Source: Solimonas soli DSM 21787 (GTDB lineage Bacteria; Pseudomonadota; Gammaproteobacteria; Nevskiales; Nevskiaceae). From it: a DNA stretch of 64,000 nt. Position numbers and translations under genes: made by a program. The notes below the pieces were generated by a model. The model was given only the letters and a program-made list of their open reading frames with translations. It did not search any database and was not told the origin of the DNA. This document shows positions 15,853-24,382 of the stretch, one piece after another; within the stretch, counting starts at the first letter, position 1, and every line of letters begins with the position of its first letter. The stretch lies in the NCBI RefSeq assembly GCF_000474945.1, contig NZ_AXDW01000015.1, positions 1 to 64,000 of the forward strand, written 5' to 3'.

Positions 15853-17238
15853 ATGAAACTGATTCAATTCGATCGCGGCTATTCGAGACGGAAATTCCTC
15901 GCCGATGCGGCACGCGGCGTTCTCAGCTGCGGCGTGCTGATGCCGCTGGCGAAGGCTATCGCGGCGACCGGCGACGTCAGCAAGGCGTATCCGGACGAGC
16001 TGCTGTCGATCGAGGCGTACACGAAAGGCCGGATCAAGACCGGCGACATCATCGACGCCTCGAACGTCGAACTGGTGAAAGCGCTGCTGGAGCCGGTGCG
16101 CTACGAGCAGATCCGCGCGCAGGGGCGCAAACTGAAAGTAGTGAAGACGACGACCGACGTGATGCGCCTGTCGCCGTGGGAATACATCGAAGCCACGCTT
16201 CGCAACAGCGGCAAGGCGGTCTTCGATGCGAACGGCAACGTGGTCAACAGGGCCGACGGCAAGCCGTGGATCGGCGGCAATCCATTTCCCGATCCGAAGA
16301 ACGGGCTTGAGCTCTTTGCCGCACAGACCATGAACTGGGGGCGGCACGATGCCTCGTTCTACGCGGTGAAGATGTATACGACCGAGATGGCGTCCGGCGA
16401 CGTCAAGTTCAGCTACAGCGGCGGCTGGGCGGAGCTGTCGGCGGTGGGCCGCGTGGTGATGGATCCGAAACCGTACTGGCCGGAGCATGAGGACAAGCTG
16501 CGCTATCAGTCGATTTTCTTCCTGACGCCGCAAGCTTATCGTGGAACTTCGTTCCTCAATCTCTGGGACTACGATGCACATGCGTTCCCGGTGCTCTACG
16601 GCTATGTGCCCGAATTCCGCCGCGTGCGCCAGTTTCCGACGGACCAGCGTTTCGAACCTCTGCTGCCCGGGCTGACGCTGTTCCTGTCGGATGCCTGGGC
16701 CGCCGGCGATCCGCTCTACACCTGGGGCAATTACAAGATCGTCGGGCGCGGGCCGTTTCTCGCGGGCCTGTCGGAAAGCTGGAACGCCGATCATCCGAAC
16801 TGGGAACACACCACGCACGGCGGCCCGAAAGGGAAATCCTTCTGGGACGCCGCGGTCGAGTTGGTGCCGGAAGCGATCGTCGTCGAAGCCGAGCCCGTCA
16901 AGTTTCCGCGTGCTCCGGTTTCCAAGAAGCGAGTCTGGTTCGACGCCCGCAATCAAGTAGTCGTGGGCATGGTCACGTTCGACCGCAACGGGAAACCGTA
17001 TCGCTCCTTCGACGGCGCGTACACCCTGTACGACAATGGCAAGCAGAAATTCATGGACGGCCAGCACCCGTACTGGAGTTGGGCGCATGTCACCGCCTCG
17101 GATATCCAGACCGGCAGCGTCAGCCGCCTGGAGCAGGTTCGGCAGGTCGAAAATACGCATTTCAGCGCCGCCAACGATCCGAAGGTTTACGAAAAATATC
17201 TGACGCAAGTCGCCCTCATGCGCCTGGGCATGAAATAG
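15853..17238 (+). CDS. DUF1329 family periplasmic protein (second copy)
   Basis: This 461-residue paralogue of the protein at 9827 shares the YPDELLSIEA box, GTSFLNLWDYD, VPEFRRVRQFPTDQRFEP and WAAGDPLYTWGNYKIV. Its leader has a clean twin-arginine motif, SRRKFLADAARG, followed by a hydrophobic core and GVLMPLAKAIAA, so Tat export is likely. AGGAGCGACAAGC precedes ATG 15853. The alcohol dehydrogenase gene starts 10 bases after its stop. The two copies probably serve the two MMPL transporters, one each; this is inferred from gene order. Confidence 0.85.
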   Translation: MKLIQFDRGYSRRKFLADAARGVLSCGVLMPLAKAIAATGDVSKAYPDELLSIEAYTKGRIKTGDIIDASNVELVKALLEPVRYEQIRAQGRKLKVVKTTTDVMRLSPWEYIEATLRNSGKAVFDANGNVVNRADGKPWIGGNPFPDPKNGLELFAAQTMNWGRHDASFYAVKMYTTEMASGDVKFSYSGGWAELSAVGRVVMDPKPYWPEHEDKLRYQSIFFLTPQAYRGTSFLNLWDYDAHAFPVLYGYVPEFRRVRQFPTDQRFEPLLPGLTLFLSDAWAAGDPLYTWGNYKIVGRGPFLAGLSESWNADHPNWEHTTHGGPKGKSFWDAAVELVPEAIVVEAEPVKFPRAPVSKKRVWFDARNQVVVGMVTFDRNGKPYRSFDGAYTLYDNGKQKFMDGQHPYWSWAHVTASDIQTGSVSRLEQVRQVENTHFSAANDPKVYEKYLTQVALMRLGMK

Positions 17239-17248
17239 GAGACGGGCC

Positions 17249-18259
17249 ATGAGAGCCATACAGATTCCCAGGGCGGGCGGGGCATTCGAGTTGGTGGAGC
17301 GCGACATGCCGGTGCCCAAGGCCGGTGAGGTGCGGGTTCGCGTTCAGGCATGCGGTATTTGCCACAGCGACGTGTTCGCCAAGGAAGGCCTGTTTCCCGG
17401 AATCGCTTATCCGATCGTCCCCGGACACGAAGTGGTCGGATTGATCGATGCCGTCGGTCCGGACGTGACGAACTGGACTGTCGGGCGGAGAGTCGGGATC
17501 GGCTGGCACGGCGGACACTGTGGAGCCTGCCCCCAATGCCGCGGCGGCGACTTCATTCTGTGCGACAACGGAGCGGTTCCGGGGCTTACCTATGACGGAG
17601 GCTACGCCGACTATATGGTGGCCCCGGTCGAAGCGCTGGCTGCAGTGCCCGAATCGCTGAGCAGTGTCGAAGCTGCGCCGCTGCTGTGCGCCGGTATCAC
17701 GACGTTCAATTCTCTCGTACACAGCGGCGCGCAACCGGGTGACCGCGTCGCGATTCTGGGGCTTGGCGGTCTGGGGCATCTCGGTGTCCAGTTCGCCGCG
17801 AAAATGGGCTATGAGGTCATCGCCATTGCGCGCGGCTCCGACAAGGCGGCATTTGCCAAACAGCTCGGAGCCAGGCATTACATCGATGCCACGCTTGGAA
17901 ATGTCTCGGAGACCCTGAATCATCTTGGCGGTGCGAAGGTCGTGCTCTCGACCGTGGTCGACGCGGACGCCATGAGCGCGACGATTGACGGTTTGAGCAA
18001 GAACGGAACCCTGCTCGTCGTCGGCGCATCGGCCGAGCCGATCAAGGTTTCCCCATTTCAGCTCATCATGGGGCGCAAGGCGATCAAGGGATGGCCGAGC
18101 GGTACCGCCAGGGATTCAGAGGCAACGATGGATTTCAGCGCGCTGTCGGGCGTGCGTGCGCTGATTGAACGCTATCCGCTCGATCGGGCCGCCGAAGCCT
18201 ACGAACGCATGATGAGTGGTGGCGCCAGATTCAGGGTTGTTCTGGAAACCGGAGCCTGA
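17249..18259 (+). CDS. Zinc-dependent alcohol dehydrogenase (MDR family)
   Basis: This 336-residue medium-chain dehydrogenase has a catalytic zinc site (ACGICHSD, PGHEVVG), the four-Cys structural zinc loop (CGACPQCRGGDFILC), the nucleotide motif GLGGLGHLG and the C-terminal GWPSGTARDSEATMDF segment typical of AdhP-like enzymes. The predicted reaction is oxidation of an alcohol to an aldehyde or the reverse. GGAGACGGGCC precedes ATG 17249. Located between DUF1329 and FadL-type genes, it may act on benzylic or aliphatic alcohols derived from the imported hydrocarbon; substrate not readable. Confidence 0.9.
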   Translation: MRAIQIPRAGGAFELVERDMPVPKAGEVRVRVQACGICHSDVFAKEGLFPGIAYPIVPGHEVVGLIDAVGPDVTNWTVGRRVGIGWHGGHCGACPQCRGGDFILCDNGAVPGLTYDGGYADYMVAPVEALAAVPESLSSVEAAPLLCAGITTFNSLVHSGAQPGDRVAILGLGGLGHLGVQFAAKMGYEVIAIARGSDKAAFAKQLGARHYIDATLGNVSETLNHLGGAKVVLSTVVDADAMSATIDGLSKNGTLLVVGASAEPIKVSPFQLIMGRKAIKGWPSGTARDSEATMDFSALSGVRALIERYPLDRAAEAYERMMSGGARFRVVLETGA

Positions 18260-18262
18260 GTC

Positions 18263-19516
18263 ATGGCGAGCATCACAGGGCGCACGGCGCTGGCGTCTCT
18301 CGCGGCGTTCGTTTCGCTGTCCGCGCAGGCCACCAATGGCTATTTCGCGCATGGTTACGGCACCAAATCGGAAGCGGTCGCCGGGCTTGGCATTGCGCTG
18401 CCGCAAGATGCGCTTGCCGCAGCCGCGAATCCGGCTGGCATCGGCTTCGTCGGGGAACGCATTGACCTTGGCGTCTCGTGGCTCAAGCCAAGCCGCGACG
18501 CGTCCATCACTGGCAATCAGGCCGGCGCCGATGAAGCCTACGATGCCGACCGCAAATCGTCCTTCCTGATCCCGAATTTGGGTTACAACCGTCCGCTCTC
18601 ACCGGATCTCTCGTTCGGCATCGTGGTCTACGGCAACGGCGGACTGAACACCGATTACACGAACAATCCCTACACGCGTTTCGGCGCGACCGGAGCGGCG
18701 GGCATCGACTTCGCGCAACTGTTTGTCGCCCCGACCGTTGCTTACAAAATCACCGCGCGCAATACACTGGGGCTGGCCGTCAATCTCGCCTATCAGCAAT
18801 TCTCGGCAAAGGGGATCGACGCCTTCGGGCCTTTCTCGTCGGATGCGGCGCATCTGACCAATCAGGGCACCGATCGCGCATATGGCGCTGGCGTCCATCT
18901 GGGATGGCTCGGGCAGATTACCGATGCCATCACGCTGGGCCTGACGTGGCAGCCGAAGACCAAAATGTCGCGGTTCGACAAGTACCGCGGTCTGTTTGCC
19001 AACAGGGGCGAGTTTGACATTCCGGAAACCTACGGCGCCGGCCTCGCTGTCAAGGCAATACCGGCGTTTGCATTGTCGGCTGATGTGCAGCGCATCAGCT
19101 ACAGCAAGGTCGCGGCGGTCGGCAATCGTGTGGATTCCCTGTTCACCGGCGCACAGCTCGGCACGGCGAACGGCCCGGGATTCGGCTGGCGTGACGTGAC
19201 CGTATACAAATTTGGAGCTTTATATCAAGTGGCGTCGGACTGGATCGTGCGCGCAGGCTACAGCTACGCTCGGCAGCCGATTCCTGAAAACCAGACCTTG
19301 CTCAATATCCTTGCGCCGGCCGTCAGCGACAGGCACCTGACTCTGGGTACTACGTGGAACGTCAACAAGAGCTACGAGGCGAGCCTCGCCTACAGTTACA
19401 ACTACGGCGACACGCTGCACGGCAACGGTTCGATTCCGACGGCATTGGGTGGCGGCGAAGCCGATCTCCATTTCAAGCTCAGCATCCTCAGCTTCTCGCT
19501 CGGCTACAAATTCTGA
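18263..19516 (+). CDS. FadL/TodX-type outer-membrane hydrocarbon channel
   Basis: This 417-residue protein has a signal peptide (ALASLAAFVSLSAQA) and then the FadL-family N-terminus NGYFAHGYGTKSEAVAGLG followed by DALAAAANPAGIGF, the hatch region with the conserved NPA. The remainder is a 14-stranded-barrel-like sequence ending LSFSLGYKF with terminal Phe. Family members move long-chain fatty acids or, as with TodX and TbuX, toluene through the outer membrane by lateral diffusion. It starts 3 bases after the dehydrogenase stop, so the two are translationally linked. Uptake of the aromatic substrate of the neighbouring monooxygenase is a reasonable inference. Confidence 0.88.
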   Translation: MASITGRTALASLAAFVSLSAQATNGYFAHGYGTKSEAVAGLGIALPQDALAAAANPAGIGFVGERIDLGVSWLKPSRDASITGNQAGADEAYDADRKSSFLIPNLGYNRPLSPDLSFGIVVYGNGGLNTDYTNNPYTRFGATGAAGIDFAQLFVAPTVAYKITARNTLGLAVNLAYQQFSAKGIDAFGPFSSDAAHLTNQGTDRAYGAGVHLGWLGQITDAITLGLTWQPKTKMSRFDKYRGLFANRGEFDIPETYGAGLAVKAIPAFALSADVQRISYSKVAAVGNRVDSLFTGAQLGTANGPGFGWRDVTVYKFGALYQVASDWIVRAGYSYARQPIPENQTLLNILAPAVSDRHLTLGTTWNVNKSYEASLAYSYNYGDTLHGNGSIPTALGGGEADLHFKLSILSFSLGYKF

Positions 19517-19583
19517 AGACCCTCGGTCCTGAGCGGATTCGCACGGCAGGCCGGACCGCTTCTGCCTACCTCGCGGGAGAGCG

Positions 19584-21986
19584 ATGAGCATGTATCCGCT
19601 CCGTGCAAGATTTGCGTGCTGGACGCTGGCGCACCGAAAGACGGCGCTGCTCGTGTTCGGCTTGCTGACGGTTTTCTTCGCCGCAGGAATTCCGCGAGTC
19701 CAGTTGAAAACCGTGTTCTCGGACATGCTGCCGCAGGACGATCCATTCGTGCAGGTCTACGAAGATCATCCCGGATTCGGCAGCCCGTTGACGATCATGA
19801 CCATGATTCGTCGCAAGGACGGCGACATCTTCAATGCCGAGACCTTGGGCAAGGTTTGGGATTTCACCCGAGCCATCGATCGGGCTCCCGCCGTCGATCA
19901 CGAGCAGATCCTTTCCATCACGACCGAAAAAGCACGCTATGCCGAGGCGACACCGGACGGCATCGACATGCGGCCGCTCATGGGTGATCACCCGCCGTCG
20001 ACGCCGGAGGAGATTTCCAGTTTTCGCGCACACGTCGATGAAGCCAGCAACGTCCGCCGCTTTTTGATATCGAACGACAACCGGTCCGCGCTCGTGATGG
20101 CTACGTTCATCGAGAACAGGCTCGACTACGGACAGGTTTTCGATTTCGTGAAGAAGCTTGTCGAAAACACCGCGGATGCCAGTCACGACGTGCACGTCGC
20201 CGGCATGCCCATGTTGATCGGCTACGTCTACCGTTATGAACGCCAGATGGTGGCGATATCTGCGGTGACGGTCGGGATCATCGTGCTGGCGCTGATCTTC
20301 TACATGCGCAATCCGGTGGGCGTGCTGACGCCTATCCTGACCAGCGCGACTGCCGCGATCTGGGCTTTCGGTTTCGTAGGCTGGCTCGGCATCTCCGTCG
20401 AGCCCCTGTTGATGGTGGTGCCGCTGCTGCTGACGGCGCGCTCGTTCTCGCACAGTATCCAATTCACCGAGCGCTATTTCGAGATTTACAGCGAAGTCGC
20501 CGATCGCCGCCGCGCCGCGGAGCAGACGATGAGCGTGATGATGGTGCCATCGGTGCTCGGCATCATGACCGACATCCTCGGCATCGTCGTCGTCGCGGCG
20601 GCGCCGATTCCTGCCATGGTCCGGCACGCGATCTTCTGCGGCATGTGGGCGGTCTGGCTCATCCCGACCGGTTGCGTGCTCATCTCCTTGCTGCTGGCCA
20701 CGCTGCCGCCACCAAGCGATCTGAGCCGCTTCCGGAGCAAGAAGGACGCGAAAGGCCGGACCGGCCCGCTGACCGCAGCGCTACGCGCGGTAGCCTGGAT
20801 AGTGACGGGACGGCAGGCGCGCTGGACGACCGTGGCGATGCTGGCGCTGGCGGCCGCGACGGTCGCGATCGCTTCACAGATTCGCATCGGCAATCCGGTC
20901 GAAGGCTCGAACCTGCTGCGCCAAGACTCCGAATTCAATACTGCGGTCCGCGCCATCAACGGCAACTTTCCCGGCGTCAATACGCTGGAGATCGTACTGG
21001 AGGCGAAGAACCCGAATGCCGAAATCCTGACCTCGCAGCGCCCGGACACCGTTTTCACGGCGCTGGCTCTGCAGAAGATCCTGGAGGGCGGCCATCAGCC
21101 GCCGCGCGCGACCTTGTCGTTCGCCGATTACCTGACCGAGGCCAATCGCCTGTTCAGCGGCGGCCATCCTGCTTGGGCGGTATTGAATCCGACGGACCGT
21201 TCCGTCCAGGCCGCCGCGGTCGGTGCCTTGATGGGGGCGAGCGCCAAGAGCTTCAGCCACGTGCTCGACCCGAGCATGCAGCACTCGACGGTGTCGCTCT
21301 GGTACAAGGACAACAAGCAGGAGACCGTCGATCACGCGCTGGCGGCAGCCCGCGCCGCCGTCGAAGTGGTCGGTGTCGATCATCCGGATTTCCGCGTGCG
21401 TCTCGGCACGGGCACCATCGCCCTGCAGGAAGCGGTAAACCGTGTCGTGTCGCGCTACGAATGGATCATCATCGGCGGCGTGAACCTGTTCATCTTCCTG
21501 CTCTGTGCCGTCGCATACCGCTCGATACTCGCCGGCATGATCCTGCTGGTGCCGGTCAATCTGGCCAACGAGGGGCTGCTCGCGGCCATGCACCTGCTCG
21601 GCGTCGGGCTCGATGTGAATACCTTGATCGTGGCGGCGATCGGCGTCGGCGTCGGCATCGACTACGGCATCTACCTGCTCTCGCGCATCTGCGAAGAGCT
21701 TCAGCAACGCCAGGGGCTGGCTGAGGACCGCTGGGCCGGCGCCGTCCATGCGGCGCTTTGCACCACGGGCGGAGCAATATTGTTCACGGCGACGATCATG
21801 ATGCTCGGCATCCTGCCCTGGTACCTGATGTCCGACCTGAAATTCGTCGCCGACATGGGCCTGCTGCTGATCGCCATCATGACGATCAACATGGTCCTGT
21901 CCCTCGTCGTCCTGCCGCTGCTGATCTGGTGGATCCGGCCGGCCTTCGCCGAGAAGTACGGCAACGGCGCGGCCGTGCCTGCCTGA
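19584..21986 (+). CDS. MMPL/RND-superfamily inner-membrane transporter (second copy)
   Basis: This 800-residue protein is a full-length paralogue of the transporter at 7265. It shares the DDPFVQVYEDHPGFG region near the N-terminus, RIGNPVEGSNLLRQDSEFNT in the second periplasmic domain, and GVGVGIDYGIYLLSRI with the coupling Asp. The layout is two bundles of six helices with two large periplasmic domains. GCGGGAGAGCG precedes ATG 19584. It follows the FadL-type gene by 67 bases and precedes an EthD gene. Two complete copies in one locus suggest two substrates or two directions of transport. Confidence 0.87.
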   Translation: MSMYPLRARFACWTLAHRKTALLVFGLLTVFFAAGIPRVQLKTVFSDMLPQDDPFVQVYEDHPGFGSPLTIMTMIRRKDGDIFNAETLGKVWDFTRAIDRAPAVDHEQILSITTEKARYAEATPDGIDMRPLMGDHPPSTPEEISSFRAHVDEASNVRRFLISNDNRSALVMATFIENRLDYGQVFDFVKKLVENTADASHDVHVAGMPMLIGYVYRYERQMVAISAVTVGIIVLALIFYMRNPVGVLTPILTSATAAIWAFGFVGWLGISVEPLLMVVPLLLTARSFSHSIQFTERYFEIYSEVADRRRAAEQTMSVMMVPSVLGIMTDILGIVVVAAAPIPAMVRHAIFCGMWAVWLIPTGCVLISLLLATLPPPSDLSRFRSKKDAKGRTGPLTAALRAVAWIVTGRQARWTTVAMLALAAATVAIASQIRIGNPVEGSNLLRQDSEFNTAVRAINGNFPGVNTLEIVLEAKNPNAEILTSQRPDTVFTALALQKILEGGHQPPRATLSFADYLTEANRLFSGGHPAWAVLNPTDRSVQAAAVGALMGASAKSFSHVLDPSMQHSTVSLWYKDNKQETVDHALAAARAAVEVVGVDHPDFRVRLGTGTIALQEAVNRVVSRYEWIIIGGVNLFIFLLCAVAYRSILAGMILLVPVNLANEGLLAAMHLLGVGLDVNTLIVAAIGVGVGIDYGIYLLSRICEELQQRQGLAEDRWAGAVHAALCTTGGAILFTATIMMLGILPWYLMSDLKFVADMGLLLIAIMTINMVLSLVVLPLLIWWIRPAFAEKYGNGAAVPA

Positions 21987-22041
21987 ATGCCTTATCTTCA
22001 ACGAAACTTCTGATGATCTGGATCGCGATGGAGAGCAAGCA

Positions 22042-22377
22042 ATGATCAAAGTAAGCATCATGTATCCCGCGACGGCGGGCTCACGGTTCGATCACGAGTA
22101 CTACCGCGACGTCCACATGCCACTGCTCAAGAGCCGCATGGGCGATAGCTGCATCGCCTATTCAATCGACAAGGGGATTGCCGGTGGCACGCCCGATTCA
22201 CCGCCTGTCTATGTCGGCCTGTGCCACATCTACTGTCAGTCGGTACAGGCCTTCCAGCAAGGCTTCGGACCGCACGCCAAAGAGATCATGAGCGACATCA
22301 AGAACTACACGGATATCTTGCCGGTCATCCAGATCAGCGAGGTCGCCGTTGCTGCTGCGGGCGTCGAGGACCACTAA
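22042..22377 (+). CDS. EthD-domain small protein
   Basis: This 111-residue protein has the EthD dimeric alpha-beta-barrel pattern: VSIMYPATAGSRFDHEYY, then RDVHMPLLKSRMG with the characteristic His, and a C-terminal ILPVIQISEVAV strand. EthD was first described as needed for ether (ETBE) oxidation in Rhodococcus and is frequently found next to hydrocarbon or ether oxidation genes; its molecular role is unclear. GGAGAGCAAGCA precedes ATG 22042. It is the last gene before the terminator at 22712 and so closes the transport operon. Confidence 0.85.
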   Translation: MIKVSIMYPATAGSRFDHEYYRDVHMPLLKSRMGDSCIAYSIDKGIAGGTPDSPPVYVGLCHIYCQSVQAFQQGFGPHAKEIMSDIKNYTDILPVIQISEVAVAAAGVEDH

Positions 22378-22711
22378 AAGACTATCGCTATATCCCGTTC
22401 ACGACTCCAGCGTTTTACGGACCTGCACAGACGAGCGGCGCGTGCCGTGCTCCTCATCGCCCGGTCCGCTGGCATTCCCGATTTTCAGAGGGTGAAGCTG
22501 TTTTCAAAGGCGCAGAACGATACTCGCGTTGGGAGTTCGTCTACGTTCCAACGGCTGAAACAGGGGGGCGGGGGGAAGTTAGCGGCGTTTGTGAGAACAG
22601 TCAGCCGTCGCTGCTTCGCCGCCAAGCTCCAGAACTGGCGCCGGGCGAGGAGCCGGTGTTCAAGCCGCGGCACTGATCGCCGCATCGCCAGGACCTCTCC
22701 GGCTGCATCGA
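22378..22711. other. Intergenic stretch after the EthD gene, no gene seen
   Basis: These 334 bases lie between the EthD stop and the terminator. Frames on either strand are short and show no family resemblance. I see no tRNA-like fold or repeat here. Base composition is visibly less GC-rich than the sequence that follows. Confidence 0.5.
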
Positions 22712-22741
22712 ATGGCCCGCCTCGCGCGGGCCATTTTTCTG
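22712..22741 (+). terminator. Strong intrinsic terminator closing the left catabolic region
   Basis: A perfect 9-bp stem (ATGGCCCGC, 22712-22720, with GCGGGCCAT, 22726-22734) and a 5-base loop are followed directly by TTTTTCT, completing the textbook structure. It is 335 bases after the EthD stop and 134 bases before the TolC start, so it separates the two regions. Confidence 0.88.
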
Positions 22742-22874
22742 ACGGACTTCGGGGCACGGCATATTCCTACGACAAAGAAGCCCGCCTGTGGTCATAATGC
22801 GGCGCATCAGCGCCCGCTGGCCGCGCATCCTCACGGCTCGGCACGGTGGGCGCAGGGAAGCGAGGACTCTGGGG

Positions 22875-24368
22875 ATGCCGTCTCGTGTCAAAATGAACCG
22901 GCCATGGCGCCGGGCCGGGTGGCTGCTGTGCGTGCTGTCGCTGCAGGCCGCCGCACAGGGCGCGACGTCCGAGGCCAGCCCCGCGCCCGGCGCGCCGGCC
23001 GACCTGCTCTCGGTGTGCAGCGACGCCTTGCAGTTCAACTCGAACTACGAATCGGCGCGCGCGCAGTTCTACGCCGCCAAGGACCTGCTGCCGCTCGCCA
23101 AGGGCAAGCTGCTGCCGCAGCTCGGCCTCGGCGCGCAGCTGAACTGGACGCACGAAGACGCCGACATCCACTACGACAACACCTTCCAGACCGATTCCGA
23201 CGGCACCGTGGTCGGCACCATCTTCAGCCAGCAGCTGAACAGCGTGCTCAGCACCTTCCACGCCAGGGTCGACGACACCTTCCTGCGCACGGTCTTCGGC
23301 GTGCAGCTGAGCCAGGCCCTGTATCGCCGCGATCTGTTCCTCGGCCTCGACAAGGCCCAGGTGCAGCAGCAGCAGGCGGCGTTCGGACTGGATGCGGCGC
23401 AGGAGGAACTGCTGATCTCGGTCGTCGAGGCCTATTTCACCCTGCTCGCAGCGCGTGACGGACAGAGCTTCGCGCAGGCGGAAACGCGCACGCTGCGCGA
23501 GCAGCTCGACTACATCCAGACGCGCGCCGGCGCGGGCCTGGCGACCGACGCCGACGTCAAGGCGGCGCAGGCCGCCTACGAGCTGGCGCAGGCCGACGAG
23601 GCCGCCGCCGACAACGCCCTGGTCGCCGCCCAGGTCTCGCTCGAGGCGGTCGCCGGCAAGACCTATGCGAACGGCTTCAAGGTGCTGCCGTCGACGGTGA
23701 CGCTGAGTCCGCCGCAGCCGCAGGACGAGAGCCTCTGGGTGCAGCGCGCGCGCGACGAGAATCCGGGCGTGCTGGCCAAGCGCGCCGCCGTGGAGATCGC
23801 GCGCGTCGATCGCCGTGTCGCGCAGGCCGGGCGCCTGCCGAAGTTCGACGTCGCCGGCACGGCGTACTCGCTGGACAACGGCGGCGGCATCAGCGGCGAT
23901 CGCAACCAGCAGGATTACCAGATCGGCATCACCATGACCGTGCCGATCTACACCGGCGGCCAGATCGGTGCCGCCATCCACGGCGCGCAGGAGATGGAGA
24001 AGAAGGCCGAGGCCGATGCCGAAGCGGCGACGGCGAAGGCCGTGCGCGACACGCGCATCGCCTATCTCAACAGCTCGGCCGGCCTGCAGCGCGTCACCGC
24101 GCTGAAGCGCGCGGTCGAGGCGGCGATCGATGCGGAGGCGTCGGCGCGCGCCGGTTACGACGCCGGCACGCTGACCAATGCCGACGTGCTCGACGCCATC
24201 GACCGTCGCTACCAGGCCGAAACGAACTACGCGGCGGCGCGCTACAAGTTCCTCGTCAACACGCTCAAGCTCAAGCAGCTCGCCGGCAACCTGCTGACCG
24301 CGGACCTTGCGCAGATCAACCGCCTGTTGCGCGATCCGGAGCAGGCGCCGGCGCCGACCGAGCACTGA
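22875..24368 (+). CDS. TolC-family outer-membrane efflux protein
   Basis: This protein of about 497 residues has a signal peptide (RAGWLLCVLSLQAAAQG) and two homologous halves of long amphipathic helices with short strands, as in TolC. Recognisable pieces are LLPLAKGKLLPQLGLGA, VEAYFTLLAARDG, YELAQADEAAADNALVAAQ, MTVPIYTGGQIGAAI and GTLTNADVLDAIDRRYQAE. I use ATG 22875 because AGGAC lies 9 bases upstream; ATG 22893 would also leave an intact signal peptide, and a GTG at 22788 is possible but gives an implausibly long leader. It pairs with the HlyD-type adaptor encoded 14 bases downstream, so it is the outer-membrane duct of an export path. Confidence 0.9.
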   Translation: MPSRVKMNRPWRRAGWLLCVLSLQAAAQGATSEASPAPGAPADLLSVCSDALQFNSNYESARAQFYAAKDLLPLAKGKLLPQLGLGAQLNWTHEDADIHYDNTFQTDSDGTVVGTIFSQQLNSVLSTFHARVDDTFLRTVFGVQLSQALYRRDLFLGLDKAQVQQQQAAFGLDAAQEELLISVVEAYFTLLAARDGQSFAQAETRTLREQLDYIQTRAGAGLATDADVKAAQAAYELAQADEAAADNALVAAQVSLEAVAGKTYANGFKVLPSTVTLSPPQPQDESLWVQRARDENPGVLAKRAAVEIARVDRRVAQAGRLPKFDVAGTAYSLDNGGGISGDRNQQDYQIGITMTVPIYTGGQIGAAIHGAQEMEKKAEADAEAATAKAVRDTRIAYLNSSAGLQRVTALKRAVEAAIDAEASARAGYDAGTLTNADVLDAIDRRYQAETNYAAARYKFLVNTLKLKQLAGNLLTADLAQINRLLRDPEQAPAPTEH

Positions 24369-24382
24369 AGCCGCGCTCGACC

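Noticed and set aside
22788-22874. GTG 22788 as the TolC start
   Set aside because: It would put 29 arginine-rich codons before the signal peptide; ATG 22875 has a ribosome-binding site.
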